NCBI GenBank assembly: GCA_029779995.1
Contig: JAKOZM010000168.1
Span: 1-5,830, forward strand
Origin: Actinomycetes bacterium
GTDB taxonomy: Bacteria > Actinomycetota > Actinomycetes > S36-B12 > UBA10799
Reading direction: 5' to 3'
Length of the DNA: 5,830 nucleotides
Positions 1-5,830 of this stretch are shown piece after piece. The notes under the pieces were generated by a model, which made no database searches, was not told where the DNA came from, and saw only the letters and a list, made by a program, of their open reading frames with translations. Position 1 is the first letter of the stretch; every line of letters begins with the position of its first letter. Both the position numbers and the translations under genes were made by a program.

Positions 1-1215
1 TCCTGGTGGTACTGGCTCAATGTCGCGCTGTGGGTACCGAGTGTCTACCTGATGTTCTCCGTGGTCCTCAGTGACATGTTCTTCCCCGACCTGGGCTTCT
101 GGCCGCAGGTCGGCATCGCGCTGGTGCTCATCGGTGTGAACTGGGTGGTCAACATGCTCACACTTGATCTGGGCAAGTGGGTCTCCAATGTGGGCGCCAT
201 CGTCACGGTGGGTGTCATCGCACTGATCGGTGTCGGTGGGTTCATGGCCTGGCGCACCGACGGTTCGGCTACGGCGTTCACGTGGGACTCGGGGTCGATG
301 ATTCCGACGGCGGCCACGGCCGCGCTGGCGCTGCCGATCATCATCTACAACTTCCTGGGGTTCGAGCTCATGAGCAGTGCGAGCAACGAGATGCGCAACC
401 CACGCCGCGACGTGCCGCGCACGATCGTGATCGCGGGTGTGCTGATCGGCGCCTTCTACCTGATCTCCACGATTGGGATGCAGGTCGTGATCCCGGCTGA
501 GGAGATCTCGGAGACCAGCGGCCTGATGGACGTGCTCACCGCGGTGTTCGGCTCCGGCATCGGCATCACCGTCGTGGGCATCGGCATCCTGTACGCCTTC
601 TTCGCAGCACTCATCCCATGGACGATCGGGGCGAACCGTGCTGCCGCAGAGGCCAGCGAACAGGGCGATCTGCCGCCGGTGTTCAAGAGGGTCAACGCCA
701 AGCGGAACACCCCAGTGGGTGCTGCCACGTTCACCGCGATCGTCAGCGCGGGCATCACCGTCGTCTACGGCGTGTTGTTCTCGGTGACGAACGGAGACAT
801 CGACGCGCTGTTCTGGAGCCTGTTCGCGTTCTCCTCGATCGTGTTCCTGCTGCCGTACGTGGCGATGTCGTTGGCCTTCCTACGACTGCGTGCCACAGAT
901 CCGGGCGCGGAACGTCCGTATCGCGTCCCCGGCGGCAGCGCAGGCGCATGGGTCTCGACGGTGCTTGTCGTCATCCTGTTGGTCGCAGCCGTGCTCTTCT
1001 TCGTCTGGAACCCCTGGGCGGAGTTCGACGCCACGACGACGTGGTTGATCGTCGCCGGCCTGGCCGCGACGTTCGCGGTCCAGGAGGTCATGGTGCGCCG
1101 CGCTCCGCGCTGGAAGGTCGCCGCTGAACATCCCGAACTCAACGCCGACGTCGACCTCGAGGGCATCGCCCCCGACACGGCTGCCAACATCCACAAGGTG
1201 AGTGAGACACGATGA
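1..1215 (+). CDS. APC-superfamily amino acid/polyamine permease, 5'-truncated by window edge
   Basis: Integral cytoplasmic-membrane transporter of the amino acid-polyamine-organocation (APC) superfamily. The reading frame is open from base 1, so the ATG at 52 is internal and the true start lies upstream. About ten hydrophobic segments are visible (counting codons from base 1: roughly 5-25, 34-54, 63-85, 102-124, 140-160, 184-208, 238-260, 270-298, 316-338, 346-364), fitting TM3-TM12 of a 12-TM protein with TM1-2 missing. The family loop after TM6 is clear: GFEL at 120-123, then [13 protein letters not shown] from 129. A charged cytoplasmic tail of about 40 residues ends the protein. The TGA stop overlaps the aguA start (ATGA), so it is probably co-transcribed with the agmatine deiminase. 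From that context I infer agmatine, putrescine or a related amine as substrate, either uptake or exchange; the sequence alone does not fix substrate or direction. Family call sure, substrate uncertain. Confidence 0.9.
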   Translation, partial: SWWYWLNVALWVPSVYLMFSVVLSDMFFPDLGFWPQVGIALVLIGVNWVVNMLTLDLGKWVSNVGAIVTVGVIALIGVGGFMAWRTDGSATAFTWDSGSMIPTAATAALALPIIIYNFLGFELMSSASNEMRNPRRDVPRTIVIAGVLIGAFYLISTIGMQVVIPAEEISETSGLMDVLTAVFGSGIGITVVGIGILYAFFAALIPWTIGANRAAAEASEQGDLPPVFKRVNAKRNTPVGAATFTAIVSAGITVVYGVLFSVTNGDIDALFWSLFAFSSIVFLLPYVAMSLAFLRLRATDPGAERPYRVPGGSAGAWVSTVLVVILLVAAVLFFVWNPWAEFDATTTWLIVAGLAATFAVQEVMVRRAPRWKVAAEHPELNADVDLEGIAPDTAANIHKVSETR

Positions 1216-2306
1216 CCTACATCATTGACAGCACTCCGAAGGCCGACGGTTTTCGGATGCCGGCGGAGTGGGAGAGGCAGTGCAACTGCTGGATGGTCTG
1301 GCCCGAGCGCCCCGACAACTGGCGTCTGGGGGGCAAGCCCGCACAGGACGCGTTCACCCGCGTCGCGCAGGTGATCTGTGAGCACGAGCCACTGACCATG
1401 GTCGTGTCGGGCCAGCAGTACGTCAACGCCCGCGCCCATCTCCCAGAGCAGGTGCGCGAGGTCGAGATGAGCACCGACGACTCGTGGATGCGCGATACCG
1501 GGCCGACATTCGTCGTCAACGATCGCGGGCAGATGCGTGGGGTCGACTGGCGGTTCAACGCCTGGGGTGGCCTTGAGGGCGGGCTGTACTTCCCGTGGGA
1601 TCACGACGATCTCGTCGCGCGCAAGGTGCTTGAGATGGAGGGGGTCCCGATGTACCGGGCCGACTTCGTGCTCGAGGGTGGCTCGATCGACGTGGATGGC
1701 CAGGGCACCGTGCTGACCACCCGGGAGTGCCTGCTCAATCACAACCGCAACCCCCACCTGACCGAGGCCCAGATCGAACACAATCTGCGCGAGTACCTCG
1801 GCGTCGACAAGGTGATCTGGCTGCCCCGTGGGGTGTATCTGGACGAGACCGACGGGCATGTCGACAACTTCGCCCGGTTCGCCGCTCCTGGGGTCGTCAT
1901 GCTGACCTGGACCGACGACGAGAACGATCCGCAGTGGGAGATCTCCAACGAGGCGCTGCGGGTACTGGAGTCGACCACGGATGCCCGGGGCCGCGCCCTG
2001 GAGATCGTCAAACTGCACCAGCCCGGGCCGATCTACATCACGGCCGAGGAGGCCGCGGGTGTCGATCACATTCCGGGCGTGCAGCCGCGCGTCGAGGGTG
2101 AGCGGCTGGCAGGCTCGTACGTCAATTCCTTCATCGGCAACGGGGTGGTTGTCGTGCCGGTGTTCGACGACGTCCATGACGAGGAGGCGATCCTGACCTA
2201 CAAGCGCTTGTTCCCCGATCGCGAGGTCGTCACCGTACCGGGTCGGGAGATCCTGCTCGGCGGAGGTAACGTCCACTGCATCACCCAGCAGGAACCAGCC
2301 ACGTGA
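1212..2306 (+). CDS. aguA: Agmatine deiminase
   Basis: Cytosolic hydrolase of the guanidino-group-modifying (peptidylarginine deiminase-like) fold. It converts agmatine to N-carbamoylputrescine and ammonia, the first step from decarboxylated arginine to putrescine. At 364 aa it has the usual length. The catalytic set is visible: Asp95 (in WMRDTGP), Glu155 (in LEGGS), His216 and Asp218 (in DGHVDNF), and the nucleophile Cys356 (in GGGNVHC) near the C-terminus. These match the positions known in characterised agmatine deiminases (about D96, E157, H218, D220, C357). N-terminal MPAEWERQ and WPERPDNW are also typical of AguA. The ATG overlaps the permease stop by 4 bases, with a purine-rich AAGGTGAG at 1195-1202 as likely ribosome site. 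The gene overlaps tetR by 4 bases downstream. A porphyromonas-type peptidylarginine deiminase is the nearest alternative, but length and motifs favour AguA. Confidence 0.95.
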   Translation: MTYIIDSTPKADGFRMPAEWERQCNCWMVWPERPDNWRLGGKPAQDAFTRVAQVICEHEPLTMVVSGQQYVNARAHLPEQVREVEMSTDDSWMRDTGPTFVVNDRGQMRGVDWRFNAWGGLEGGLYFPWDHDDLVARKVLEMEGVPMYRADFVLEGGSIDVDGQGTVLTTRECLLNHNRNPHLTEAQIEHNLREYLGVDKVIWLPRGVYLDETDGHVDNFARFAAPGVVMLTWTDDENDPQWEISNEALRVLESTTDARGRALEIVKLHQPGPIYITAEEAAGVDHIPGVQPRVEGERLAGSYVNSFIGNGVVVVPVFDDVHDEEAILTYKRLFPDREVVTVPGREILLGGGNVHCITQQEPAT

Positions 2307-2899
2307 CGAGTCAGGTGCACATGACCGCCGGCGATCGGCGAGAGTCGCTGATCGCCGCGGCCGTGCGCGTCATCCGGGCCAACGGCATGCTCGAGTCGAG
2401 CACCCGGACCGTGGCCAAGGAGGCCGGGGTGAGCGTGGGCCTGATGCACCACTACTTCGCCAGTTACGACGACCTGATGGCGGCGGCCTTCGAGCGGGTG
2501 GCCCTCGAGGACCTGCAGCGTGCGCGGACCGTCGTGACGGCGTGCGCCAACGCGCGCGAGCGGCTCGACGCGGTGGTGACGGAGTTCCAGCCGGCTCGGG
2601 ACGCCTGGCAGTTCCAGTGGTGGATGGACGCCTGGAGCAGTTCGGCGCGCCACCCGGCCGTGCGCGAGATCGCGGCGAAGATCAACCAGCGCTGGCAGCA
2701 GCTCATCGAGGAGATCTTGCGCGAGGGCGTCGCCCAGGGGGAGTTCACCTGCCCGGATCCGCGAGCCTCCGCCTGGCGGCTGCTGGCGCTGCTGGACGGG
2801 CTGACGATCCAGGTGGTGGCCCAGACCGACGGTCCGGGCCGGGCCGATGTCGAGCGGTGGTCACACCACGCCGCCCGGGTCGAGACGGGCCTGGCTTAG
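2303..2899 (+). CDS. TetR/AcrR-family regulator with BetI-like C-terminal domain
   Basis: Predicted DNA-binding repressor, 198 aa from a GTG start. Residues about 11-58 form the TetR helix-turn-helix: a first helix ([17 protein letters not shown]), a helix around TVAKEAGVS, then the recognition helix VGLMHHYF (45-52) and the following DDLMAAAF. The rest is helical and ligand-binding, resembling the BetI/TetR_C_6 type ([14 protein letters not shown], later [10 protein letters not shown]). GTG 2303 overlaps the aguA stop (GTGA), with an AGGA at 2290-2293 about nine bases upstream. An ATG at 2321 (codon 7) with its own AGG at 2312-2314 is a possible alternative start, and homology cannot separate them because both precede the HTH. 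Its place at the end of the permease-aguA unit suggests it controls that unit in response to agmatine or a product, as the TetR-type AguR does in Pseudomonas; this is inference. The operator would lie upstream of the window. Confidence 0.9.
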   Translation: MTSQVHMTAGDRRESLIAAAVRVIRANGMLESSTRTVAKEAGVSVGLMHHYFASYDDLMAAAFERVALEDLQRARTVVTACANARERLDAVVTEFQPARDAWQFQWWMDAWSSSARHPAVREIAAKINQRWQQLIEEILREGVAQGEFTCPDPRASAWRLLALLDGLTIQVVAQTDGPGRADVERWSHHAARVETGLA

Positions 2900-2917
2900 C
2901 GTCTGTCTGACAGGCGC
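2899..2917 (+). terminator. Weak hairpin at the tetR stop, possible operon terminator
   Basis: GCGTCTG (2899-2905) pairs with CAGGCGC (2911-2917) around a 5-base loop; one of the seven pairs is G-U. The stem begins on the last base of the tetR TAG stop. There is no T-run after it, so if it ends transcription it would be the U-tract-poor kind common in actinobacteria. A short stem like this also occurs by chance in GC-rich DNA. Confidence 0.3.
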
Positions 2918-3005
2918 GGCGTGCCGATGAGGGTCTCGCGTAGCGTTCGCCTCGCGTCTGGCGGCGCAACCTTTGCGGTGGGCTGGGTCTGGCTGTTGCC
3001 GCTCT

Positions 3006-3047
3006 GAACGTGTCAATGAGACCTTCAAGAAGTCCCCGCCACTGACA
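3006..3047 (-). repeat. Imperfect 42-bp direct repeat, copy A (IS-end-like)
   Basis: This copy aligns without gaps to copy B 71 bases downstream, with 31 of 42 bases identical by hand count. Two conserved blocks stand out on the + strand: GAACGTGTCA at its left end and AAGTCCCCGCCACTGACA (3030-3047) at its right. On the - strand it starts TGTCAGTGGCGGGGACTT, resembling a repeated transposase-binding unit inside one end of an IS21-type element. The element identity is inference; the repeat is directly visible. Confidence 0.75.
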
Positions 3048-3076
3048 TTCTTCCGGGCCCGACAGCACCAACAGTC

Positions 3077-3118
3077 GAACATGTCATAGGGACGCACGTA
3101 AAGTCCCCGCCACCGACA
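3077..3118 (-). repeat. Imperfect 42-bp direct repeat, copy B (outermost, IS-end-like)
   Basis: Partner of the copy at 3006-3047. Its blocks are GAACATGTCA (3077-3086) and AAGTCCCCGCCACCGACA (3101-3118). Read on the - strand it begins TGTCGGTGGCGGGGACTT at 3118. A terminus beginning TG with subterminal copies further in would fit the outer tip of an IS21-family end pointing towards lower coordinates. No istA or istB gene is present to support this, so it would be a solo end or relic. Confidence 0.7.
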
Positions 3119-3174
3119 AACCCAAGGTGCACATACCCTGCGACGGGCCCGGGGCAGCCACGCGGTCATTCCAC

Positions 3175-3340
3175 AGCGACCAGATCGCCCAACGAACAAA
3201 GGGCGCCGCCGGTGGCCCCCGGACGGCTACCCGCGCGGCACAACGTGATGGAGCGGGCCGGCAACCGTTTCAAACAGCGGCGGGGGATCGTCACTGGCTA
3301 GGACAAGAACGCTCGCGCCGCCATTGGCACGTTCCTGTGA
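3175..3340 (+). pseudogene. Relic of an IS5-type DDE transposase C-terminus
   Basis: Two adjoining frames together resemble the C-terminal end of IS5-family transposases. The first frame reads SDQIAQRTKGAAGGPR from 3175, like the ADQ-x-A-NRR-RG-S-GGRP segment. The next frame reads RHNVMERAGNRFKQRRGI from 3236, like the NVVERCFNRLKQWRGIATRYDK segment that contains the last catalytic Glu (here the E of NVMER, codon 3251-3253). The frame change and a gap of under 20 bases between them imply a small deletion. An in-frame TAG at 3299 falls where the family usually has Tyr before DK, and a TGA at 3338 ends the frame early. The N-terminal part is absent, so no active protein can be made. The similarity is from memory of the family, not a search. 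Confidence 0.7.
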
Positions 3341-3359
3341 ACAACCATCACGACTCGCC

Positions 3360-3902
3360 CTAGTAGTACTTACCCGAGCACAGCAGCGTGTTCTGGGTCC
3401 CGTAGACACCCTTGATGCCGTCCTGAGCCAGATTGCCCATGCTCGCCAACTGCGGTGACGCCCACAGGCTGAGCAGTCGATACTTGCCGTCCTTGACCAG
3501 CGCGGCTCGGGCACTGATCGTCTGCTTCTTCGCACGCAGGCAGTACGCCGCGCCGGAGTTGAGGGTGCGGGCCTTCTTGGCCGACACTTTCGCGCCCTCC
3601 GAGGAGCCAACGAACTGGGTCACGAGGATCGTGGCTGCATCGACCTGTGCCTTGGGTGAGGTACCGGTGAAGTACAGCCAGTAGCCCTTGGGAACCATGA
3701 ACTTCACGGACCCATTGCGGACCTTCGATGTAGAACTGCGGAATTTGCTGCCGGACTTCCCGCCCTTACTCCACGTGGCCATGATCGAGCAGCCGTCGCA
3801 GTTGGCCACCTTCACCGTGACGGGGACCGTGTCCGCGGCTGCGGCCACCCCCGGAGTTAGCCCCGTCAGAACCAGTGCCCCTGCCATCATCCATACGCGC
3901 AT
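3360..3902 (-). CDS. Small secreted four-cysteine protein of unknown function
   Basis: 180 aa with an N-terminal signal peptide: [18 protein letters not shown] followed by VAAAA, with likely cleavage after Ala23 to give a mature protein of about 157 aa. I do not recognise the family. Visible features are a CDGC motif (Cys35 and Cys38), two more cysteines (Cys121 and Cys175, five residues from the end), Lys/Ser/Gly-rich stretches (SKGGKSGSK at 45-53) and aromatic-rich segments (GYWLYF at 73-78) alternating with short polar turns, suggesting a small beta-rich domain with up to two disulfides. There is no cell-wall anchor, lipobox or C-terminal membrane helix. The start at 3902 was chosen because it opens the signal peptide and has GAAAGG about nine bases upstream. 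An upstream ATG at 3995 would add 31 non-hydrophobic residues and overlap ugd. The gene is divergent from ugd across 49 bp, and its 3' end touches the transposase relic. Confidence 0.75.
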   Translation of the reverse strand: MRVWMMAGALVLTGLTPGVAAAADTVPVTVKVANCDGCSIMATWSKGGKSGSKFRSSTSKVRNGSVKFMVPKGYWLYFTGTSPKAQVDAATILVTQFVGSSEGAKVSAKKARTLNSGAAYCLRAKKQTISARAALVKDGKYRLLSLWASPQLASMGNLAQDGIKGVYGTQNTLLCSGKYY

Positions 3903-3914
3903 GCCCGCCAGCCT

Positions 3915-3951
3915 TTCACAGCGTGTACGCCGCGGTCCATATCCTGAGGGC
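3915..3951 (+). promoter_or_regulatory. Candidate promoter giving a leaderless ugd mRNA
   Basis: A -10 hexamer TATCCT lies at 3940-3945 (actinobacterial TANNNT). Six bases separate it from the A of the ugd ATG at 3952, placing a transcription start on or at the start codon. A -35-like TTCACA is at 3915-3920 with a slightly long 19-base spacer. The only Shine-Dalgarno-like sequence, GAGG at 3946-3949, is two bases from the ATG, too close for normal use. Both facts favour a leaderless transcript. The site sits in the short divergent gap shared with the secreted-protein gene. Confidence 0.5.
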
Positions 3952-5115
3952 ATGAAGATCGCAGTGGCCGGGATGGGATACGTGGGATTGTCCAATGCGG
4001 TACTGCTGGCCCAGCGTCACCAGGTCCGGGCCCTCGACATCGACGCCGATCGGGTGGAGACCATCAACGCCGGCCGCAGCCCCATCGATGACACCGAGAT
4101 CGAGGGTTTCCTGGACGAGATGGACCTGGACCTGCAGGCCACGACCGACCCCACTCAGGCATTCACCGACGCCGATTTCGTCATCGTGGCCACTCCGACG
4201 GACTACGACCCGAAGACCAACTTCTTCAACACCGACAGTGTCTCTGCAGTCATCGCGCAGGTCCGCGGGATCAACCCCGATGCCGTCATCGTCATCAAGT
4301 CGACCATTCCGGTGGGTTTCACCGAAGAGATGCGGGCAACCCACGACTACCAAGGCATCTTGTTCGCGCCCGAGTTCCTGCGTGAGGGCAAGGCGCTGTA
4401 CGACAACCTCTACCCCTCGCGGATCGTGGTGGGGTCGGTCGACGATGCAGGGCAGCGATTCGCAGCCCTGATGGCCGAGGGCGCCCGCAACGATCCACCC
4501 GTGATCCTGACCGACTCCCGGCAGGCGGAGGCGATCAAACTCTTCGCGAACACGTACCTGGCGATGCGCGTGGCGTTCTTCAACGAGCTCGACACGTTCG
4601 CCGCGAGCCACGGGATGGACAGCCGGGCGATCATCGACGCGGTGAGCCTGGATCCGCGGGTGGGCCCGGGGTACAACAACCCGTCTTTCGGCTATGGCGG
4701 TTACTGCCTGCCAAAGGACACCAAACAGTTGCTGGCCAACTACACGAACGTGCCGCAGGCCCTGATCCGCGCGGTCGTCGACTCCAACCGGACGCGCAAG
4801 GATTTCGTCGCCGAGCAGATCCTGGCGCGCGAGCCGAAGGTGGTCGGGATCTACCGGCTGGTCATGAAAGAGGGCTCGGACAACATACGGACGTCCAGCG
4901 TGCAGGGCATCATGAAACGCCTGAAAGCCAAGGGGGTGGAGGTGATCGTGTACGAACCCGTGCTCACCGAGGACCTCTTCTACAACTCGGAGGTGGTGCG
5001 TGATTTCACCGACTTCACCGACCGGGCTGACCTGATCGTGGCCAACCGGCTGCACCCCGAACTGGCCGACGTCATGGACAAGGTCTACACCCGCGACTTG
5101 TTCGGCCGGGACTAG
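3952..5115 (+). CDS. ugd: UDP-glucose 6-dehydrogenase, short form
   Basis: Cytosolic NAD-dependent enzyme that oxidises UDP-glucose in two steps to UDP-glucuronate, a precursor for capsule, exopolysaccharide and other surface glycans. At 387 aa it matches the short bacterial form (E. coli Ugd is about 388). The N-terminal Rossmann domain opens with [13 protein letters not shown] (Gly7, Gly9, Gly12). Active-site residues fit the characterised Streptococcus pyogenes enzyme: Thr118 (KSTIPVG), Glu141 (APEFLREG), Lys196 and Asn200 ([13 protein letters not shown]), nucleophile Cys252 (GGYCLPKDT) and Asp256. The C-terminal UDP-binding domain includes [18 protein letters not shown]. The start at 3952 is set by the beginning of the first Rossmann strand; longer versions of the frame would read antisense through the neighbouring signal-peptide gene. 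No other glycan gene is in the window, so the polymer it serves is unknown. A UDP-ManNAc dehydrogenase is less likely because it is longer and lacks this short-form C-terminus. Confidence 0.95.
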   Translation: MKIAVAGMGYVGLSNAVLLAQRHQVRALDIDADRVETINAGRSPIDDTEIEGFLDEMDLDLQATTDPTQAFTDADFVIVATPTDYDPKTNFFNTDSVSAVIAQVRGINPDAVIVIKSTIPVGFTEEMRATHDYQGILFAPEFLREGKALYDNLYPSRIVVGSVDDAGQRFAALMAEGARNDPPVILTDSRQAEAIKLFANTYLAMRVAFFNELDTFAASHGMDSRAIIDAVSLDPRVGPGYNNPSFGYGGYCLPKDTKQLLANYTNVPQALIRAVVDSNRTRKDFVAEQILAREPKVVGIYRLVMKEGSDNIRTSSVQGIMKRLKAKGVEVIVYEPVLTEDLFYNSEVVRDFTDFTDRADLIVANRLHPELADVMDKVYTRDLFGRD

Positions 5116-5165
5116 GAGGTCGACTGGACGGGGTAGCAGAACGCCACGTTCGCCGGGCATTGAGC

Positions 5166-5193
5166 ATCCCTCTGGGGCAGCCCCCCGAGGGAT
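5166..5193. terminator. Strong hairpin, likely terminator downstream of ugd
   Basis: ATCCCTC (5166-5172) pairs perfectly with GAGGGAT (5187-5193), and inside it GGGG pairs with CCCC around a 3-base loop, with a small T versus CC internal bulge. The stem is about 11 pairs and very GC-rich, 50 bases past the ugd stop. No T-run follows on either strand, as is usual for many actinobacterial terminators. It lies between convergent genes, so it could act in both directions. Confidence 0.6.
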
Positions 5194-5213
5194 CGCATGG
5201 GGGTGCAGGCGTG

Positions 5214-5233
5214 TGCGCGTCGTGACCCGCGCA
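5214..5233. other. GC-rich hairpin between convergent genes
   Basis: TGCGCG (5214-5219) and CGCGCA (5228-5233) are perfect inverted repeats with an 8-base loop. It is the second of three hairpins in the 190-base convergent gap. Its role is unknown; six-base GC palindromes arise easily in such DNA. Confidence 0.3.
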
Positions 5234-5279
5234 GCTCCGAGGATGATCTAGGACGACCGTGATCGAGTCCTTCTGTCTG

Positions 5280-5296
5280 CCCGCCGTGGGGGCGGG
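5280..5296 (-). terminator. Short GC hairpin after the HNH gene stop, possible terminator
   Basis: CCCGCC (5280-5285) pairs with GGCGGG (5291-5296) around a 5-base loop. On the - strand it starts nine bases after the HNH-gene TGA (5308-5306), a normal place for a terminator. It has no following T-run. Confidence 0.4.
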
Positions 5297-5305
5297 AGCT
5301 TGAGG

Positions 5306-5830
5306 TCAGGGGTCTTCGAGGGTGCTGCGGTAGACCCGTCCGGTGGGGCTGGTCCATTCCAGGATCCCGCCGGGGAGTCTGCGGACTTTCCACGCGGTGT
5401 GAGTTTTGAGGCGGTGATGGTGCCGGCACAGACACGCGAGGTTTGCCTCGTCGGTGGGCCCGGCCGGCCAGGGGGTCAGGTGGTCGAGGTCGCATGCTCG
5501 GGCGGGGCGCTGGCAGCCGGGGAAGCGGCAGTGCCGGTCCCTCACCTGCACGTACCGCCGCATGGCAAGGCTGGGGGCGTAGCGGATGCCCATGGGTGGG
5601 CGGGTCAGGATGGTCACGGAGGGTGTGTGCAGCCGGGCCAGCAGGTCGGCGGCGTGACCGTCGCTGATCGGGCCGTACCCTTCGATCTCGGCCCCGTCGT
5701 CGGTCATGATCACGGTCACGGGGACCTGTTGGGCGGGGCTGATCCCGGTCAGCAGCTCCACGAAGGTGTCGGCCTGGTTGGCGTCCCGCGACCCGTCGGT
5801 GGAGCGGCAGCCGGCCCGCACCGACTCCAT
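5306..5830 (-). CDS. DUF222/13E12-type HNH endonuclease, N-terminus off window
   Basis: C-terminal 174 codons of an actinobacterial DUF222 (13E12 repeat family) protein with an HNH nuclease domain. The Met codon at 5830 is probably internal: the segment from residue 12 (DGSRDANQADTFVELLTG) resembles the end of the DUF222 region, which in full proteins is preceded by some 200 or more residues. The HNH domain covers about residues 93-145: Cys101 and Cys106 (HCRFPGC) and Cys135 with a nearby His (CRHHH) as probable zinc ligands, His117 in DLDH as the catalytic His, Asn130 in EANL, and a distal His at 137-139. All key residues are present, so the domain looks intact. Such genes are multicopy in many actinobacteria and often associated with mobile DNA. 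Their biological role is not established. It is convergent with ugd. Confidence 0.9.
   Translation of the reverse strand: MESVRAGCRSTDGSRDANQADTFVELLTGISPAQQVPVTVIMTDDGAEIEGYGPISDGHAADLLARLHTPSVTILTRPPMGIRYAPSLAMRRYVQVRDRHCRFPGCQRPARACDLDHLTPWPAGPTDEANLACLCRHHHRLKTHTAWKVRRLPGGILEWTSPTGRVYRSTLEDP

Larger units (their letters stand above)
2900..3359. other. Gene-free stretch with insertion-sequence remains
   Basis: No intact gene is seen in these 460 bases. From left to right it holds the hairpin at the tetR stop, about 90 bases (2918-3005) in which I see nothing, two related 42-bp repeats (3006-3047 and 3077-3118), and a decayed transposase tail (about 3175-3340). The short reading frames crossing it change frame or contain stops relative to the one recognisable protein similarity. 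It separates the polyamine unit from the divergent secreted-protein/ugd pair. Confidence 0.6.

Noticed and set aside
765..2276. A 503-codon open frame on the - strand antisense to the permease and aguA.
   Set aside because: It lies opposite two strongly supported genes, and its translation is rich in His, Val, Asp and Pro with no recognisable domain. In GC-rich genes with G/C at third positions, long antisense frames like this are expected.
3006..3118. The repeat pair as a CRISPR array.
   Set aside because: There are only two copies, they are imperfect (31 of 42), the intervening sequence is 29 bases, and no cas gene is near.
3127..3363. A 78-codon + strand frame as a small gene.
   Set aside because: Part of it (from 3175) matches a transposase fragment that continues in another frame, so it is a chance frame across a pseudogene.
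3688..3951. N-terminal extension of ugd by 88 codons from an ATG at 3688.
   Set aside because: The extension runs antisense through the secreted-protein gene, and Ugd proteins begin at the [11 protein letters not shown] strand, which is at 3952.
3903..3995. Upstream start at 3995 for the secreted protein.
   Set aside because: It would put 31 polar residues before a clear signal peptide and overlap the ugd coding region by 44 bases; the 3902 start has a suitable ribosome site.
3916..5160. A 414-codon - strand frame antisense to ugd.
   Set aside because: It is a shadow of ugd; its translation is low-complexity and has no domain.
5112..5495. A 127-codon - strand frame overlapping the HNH gene 3' end.
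   Set aside because: It overlaps the well-supported HNH frame and runs through the terminator hairpins; its proline/arginine-rich translation is typical of a wrong frame.

Overview
The window is GC-rich, with strong G/C preference at third codon positions. It carries a DUF222/13E12-type HNH endonuclease gene, ATGA/GTGA start-stop overlaps and a probable leaderless promoter. Together these point to chromosomal DNA of a high-GC actinobacterium (Actinomycetota). The genus cannot be named from the sequence alone.

Layout. (1) Positions 1-2899, + strand, hold a tightly packed three-gene unit: the 3' part of an APC-superfamily permease (its 5' end lies off the window), an agmatine deiminase (aguA) with all expected catalytic residues, and a TetR/BetI-like regulator. 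Each junction overlaps by 4 bases, so the genes are probably co-transcribed and translationally coupled. The natural reading is a polyamine module: the permease moves agmatine or a related amine, AguA converts it to N-carbamoylputrescine plus ammonia, and the TetR protein senses a pathway compound. The enzyme for the next step (AguB amidase or putrescine carbamoyltransferase) is not in the window.

(2) Positions 2900-3359 contain no intact gene but look like an insertion-sequence graveyard. There is a small hairpin at the tetR stop, a pair of imperfect 42-bp direct repeats 71 bp apart that resemble the multi-repeat end of an IS21-type element, and a decayed C-terminal piece of an IS5-type DDE transposase with a frameshift and an in-frame stop.

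(3) Positions 3360-3902 (- strand) encode a small secreted protein with a signal peptide and four cysteines, of unknown function. It diverges across only 49 bp from a complete short-form UDP-glucose 6-dehydrogenase (3952-5115, +), which makes UDP-glucuronate for cell-surface glycans. The ugd start has a TANNNT -10 motif placed as expected for a leaderless mRNA.

(4) Positions 5116-5305 lie between convergent genes and hold three GC-rich hairpins, the first probably a terminator. (5) Positions 5306-5830 (- strand) are the C-terminal part of a DUF222/HNH endonuclease that runs off the right edge.

No tRNA, rRNA, CRISPR array, riboswitch or clearly novel multi-gene system was found. The least explained items are the four-cysteine secreted protein and the paired repeats.
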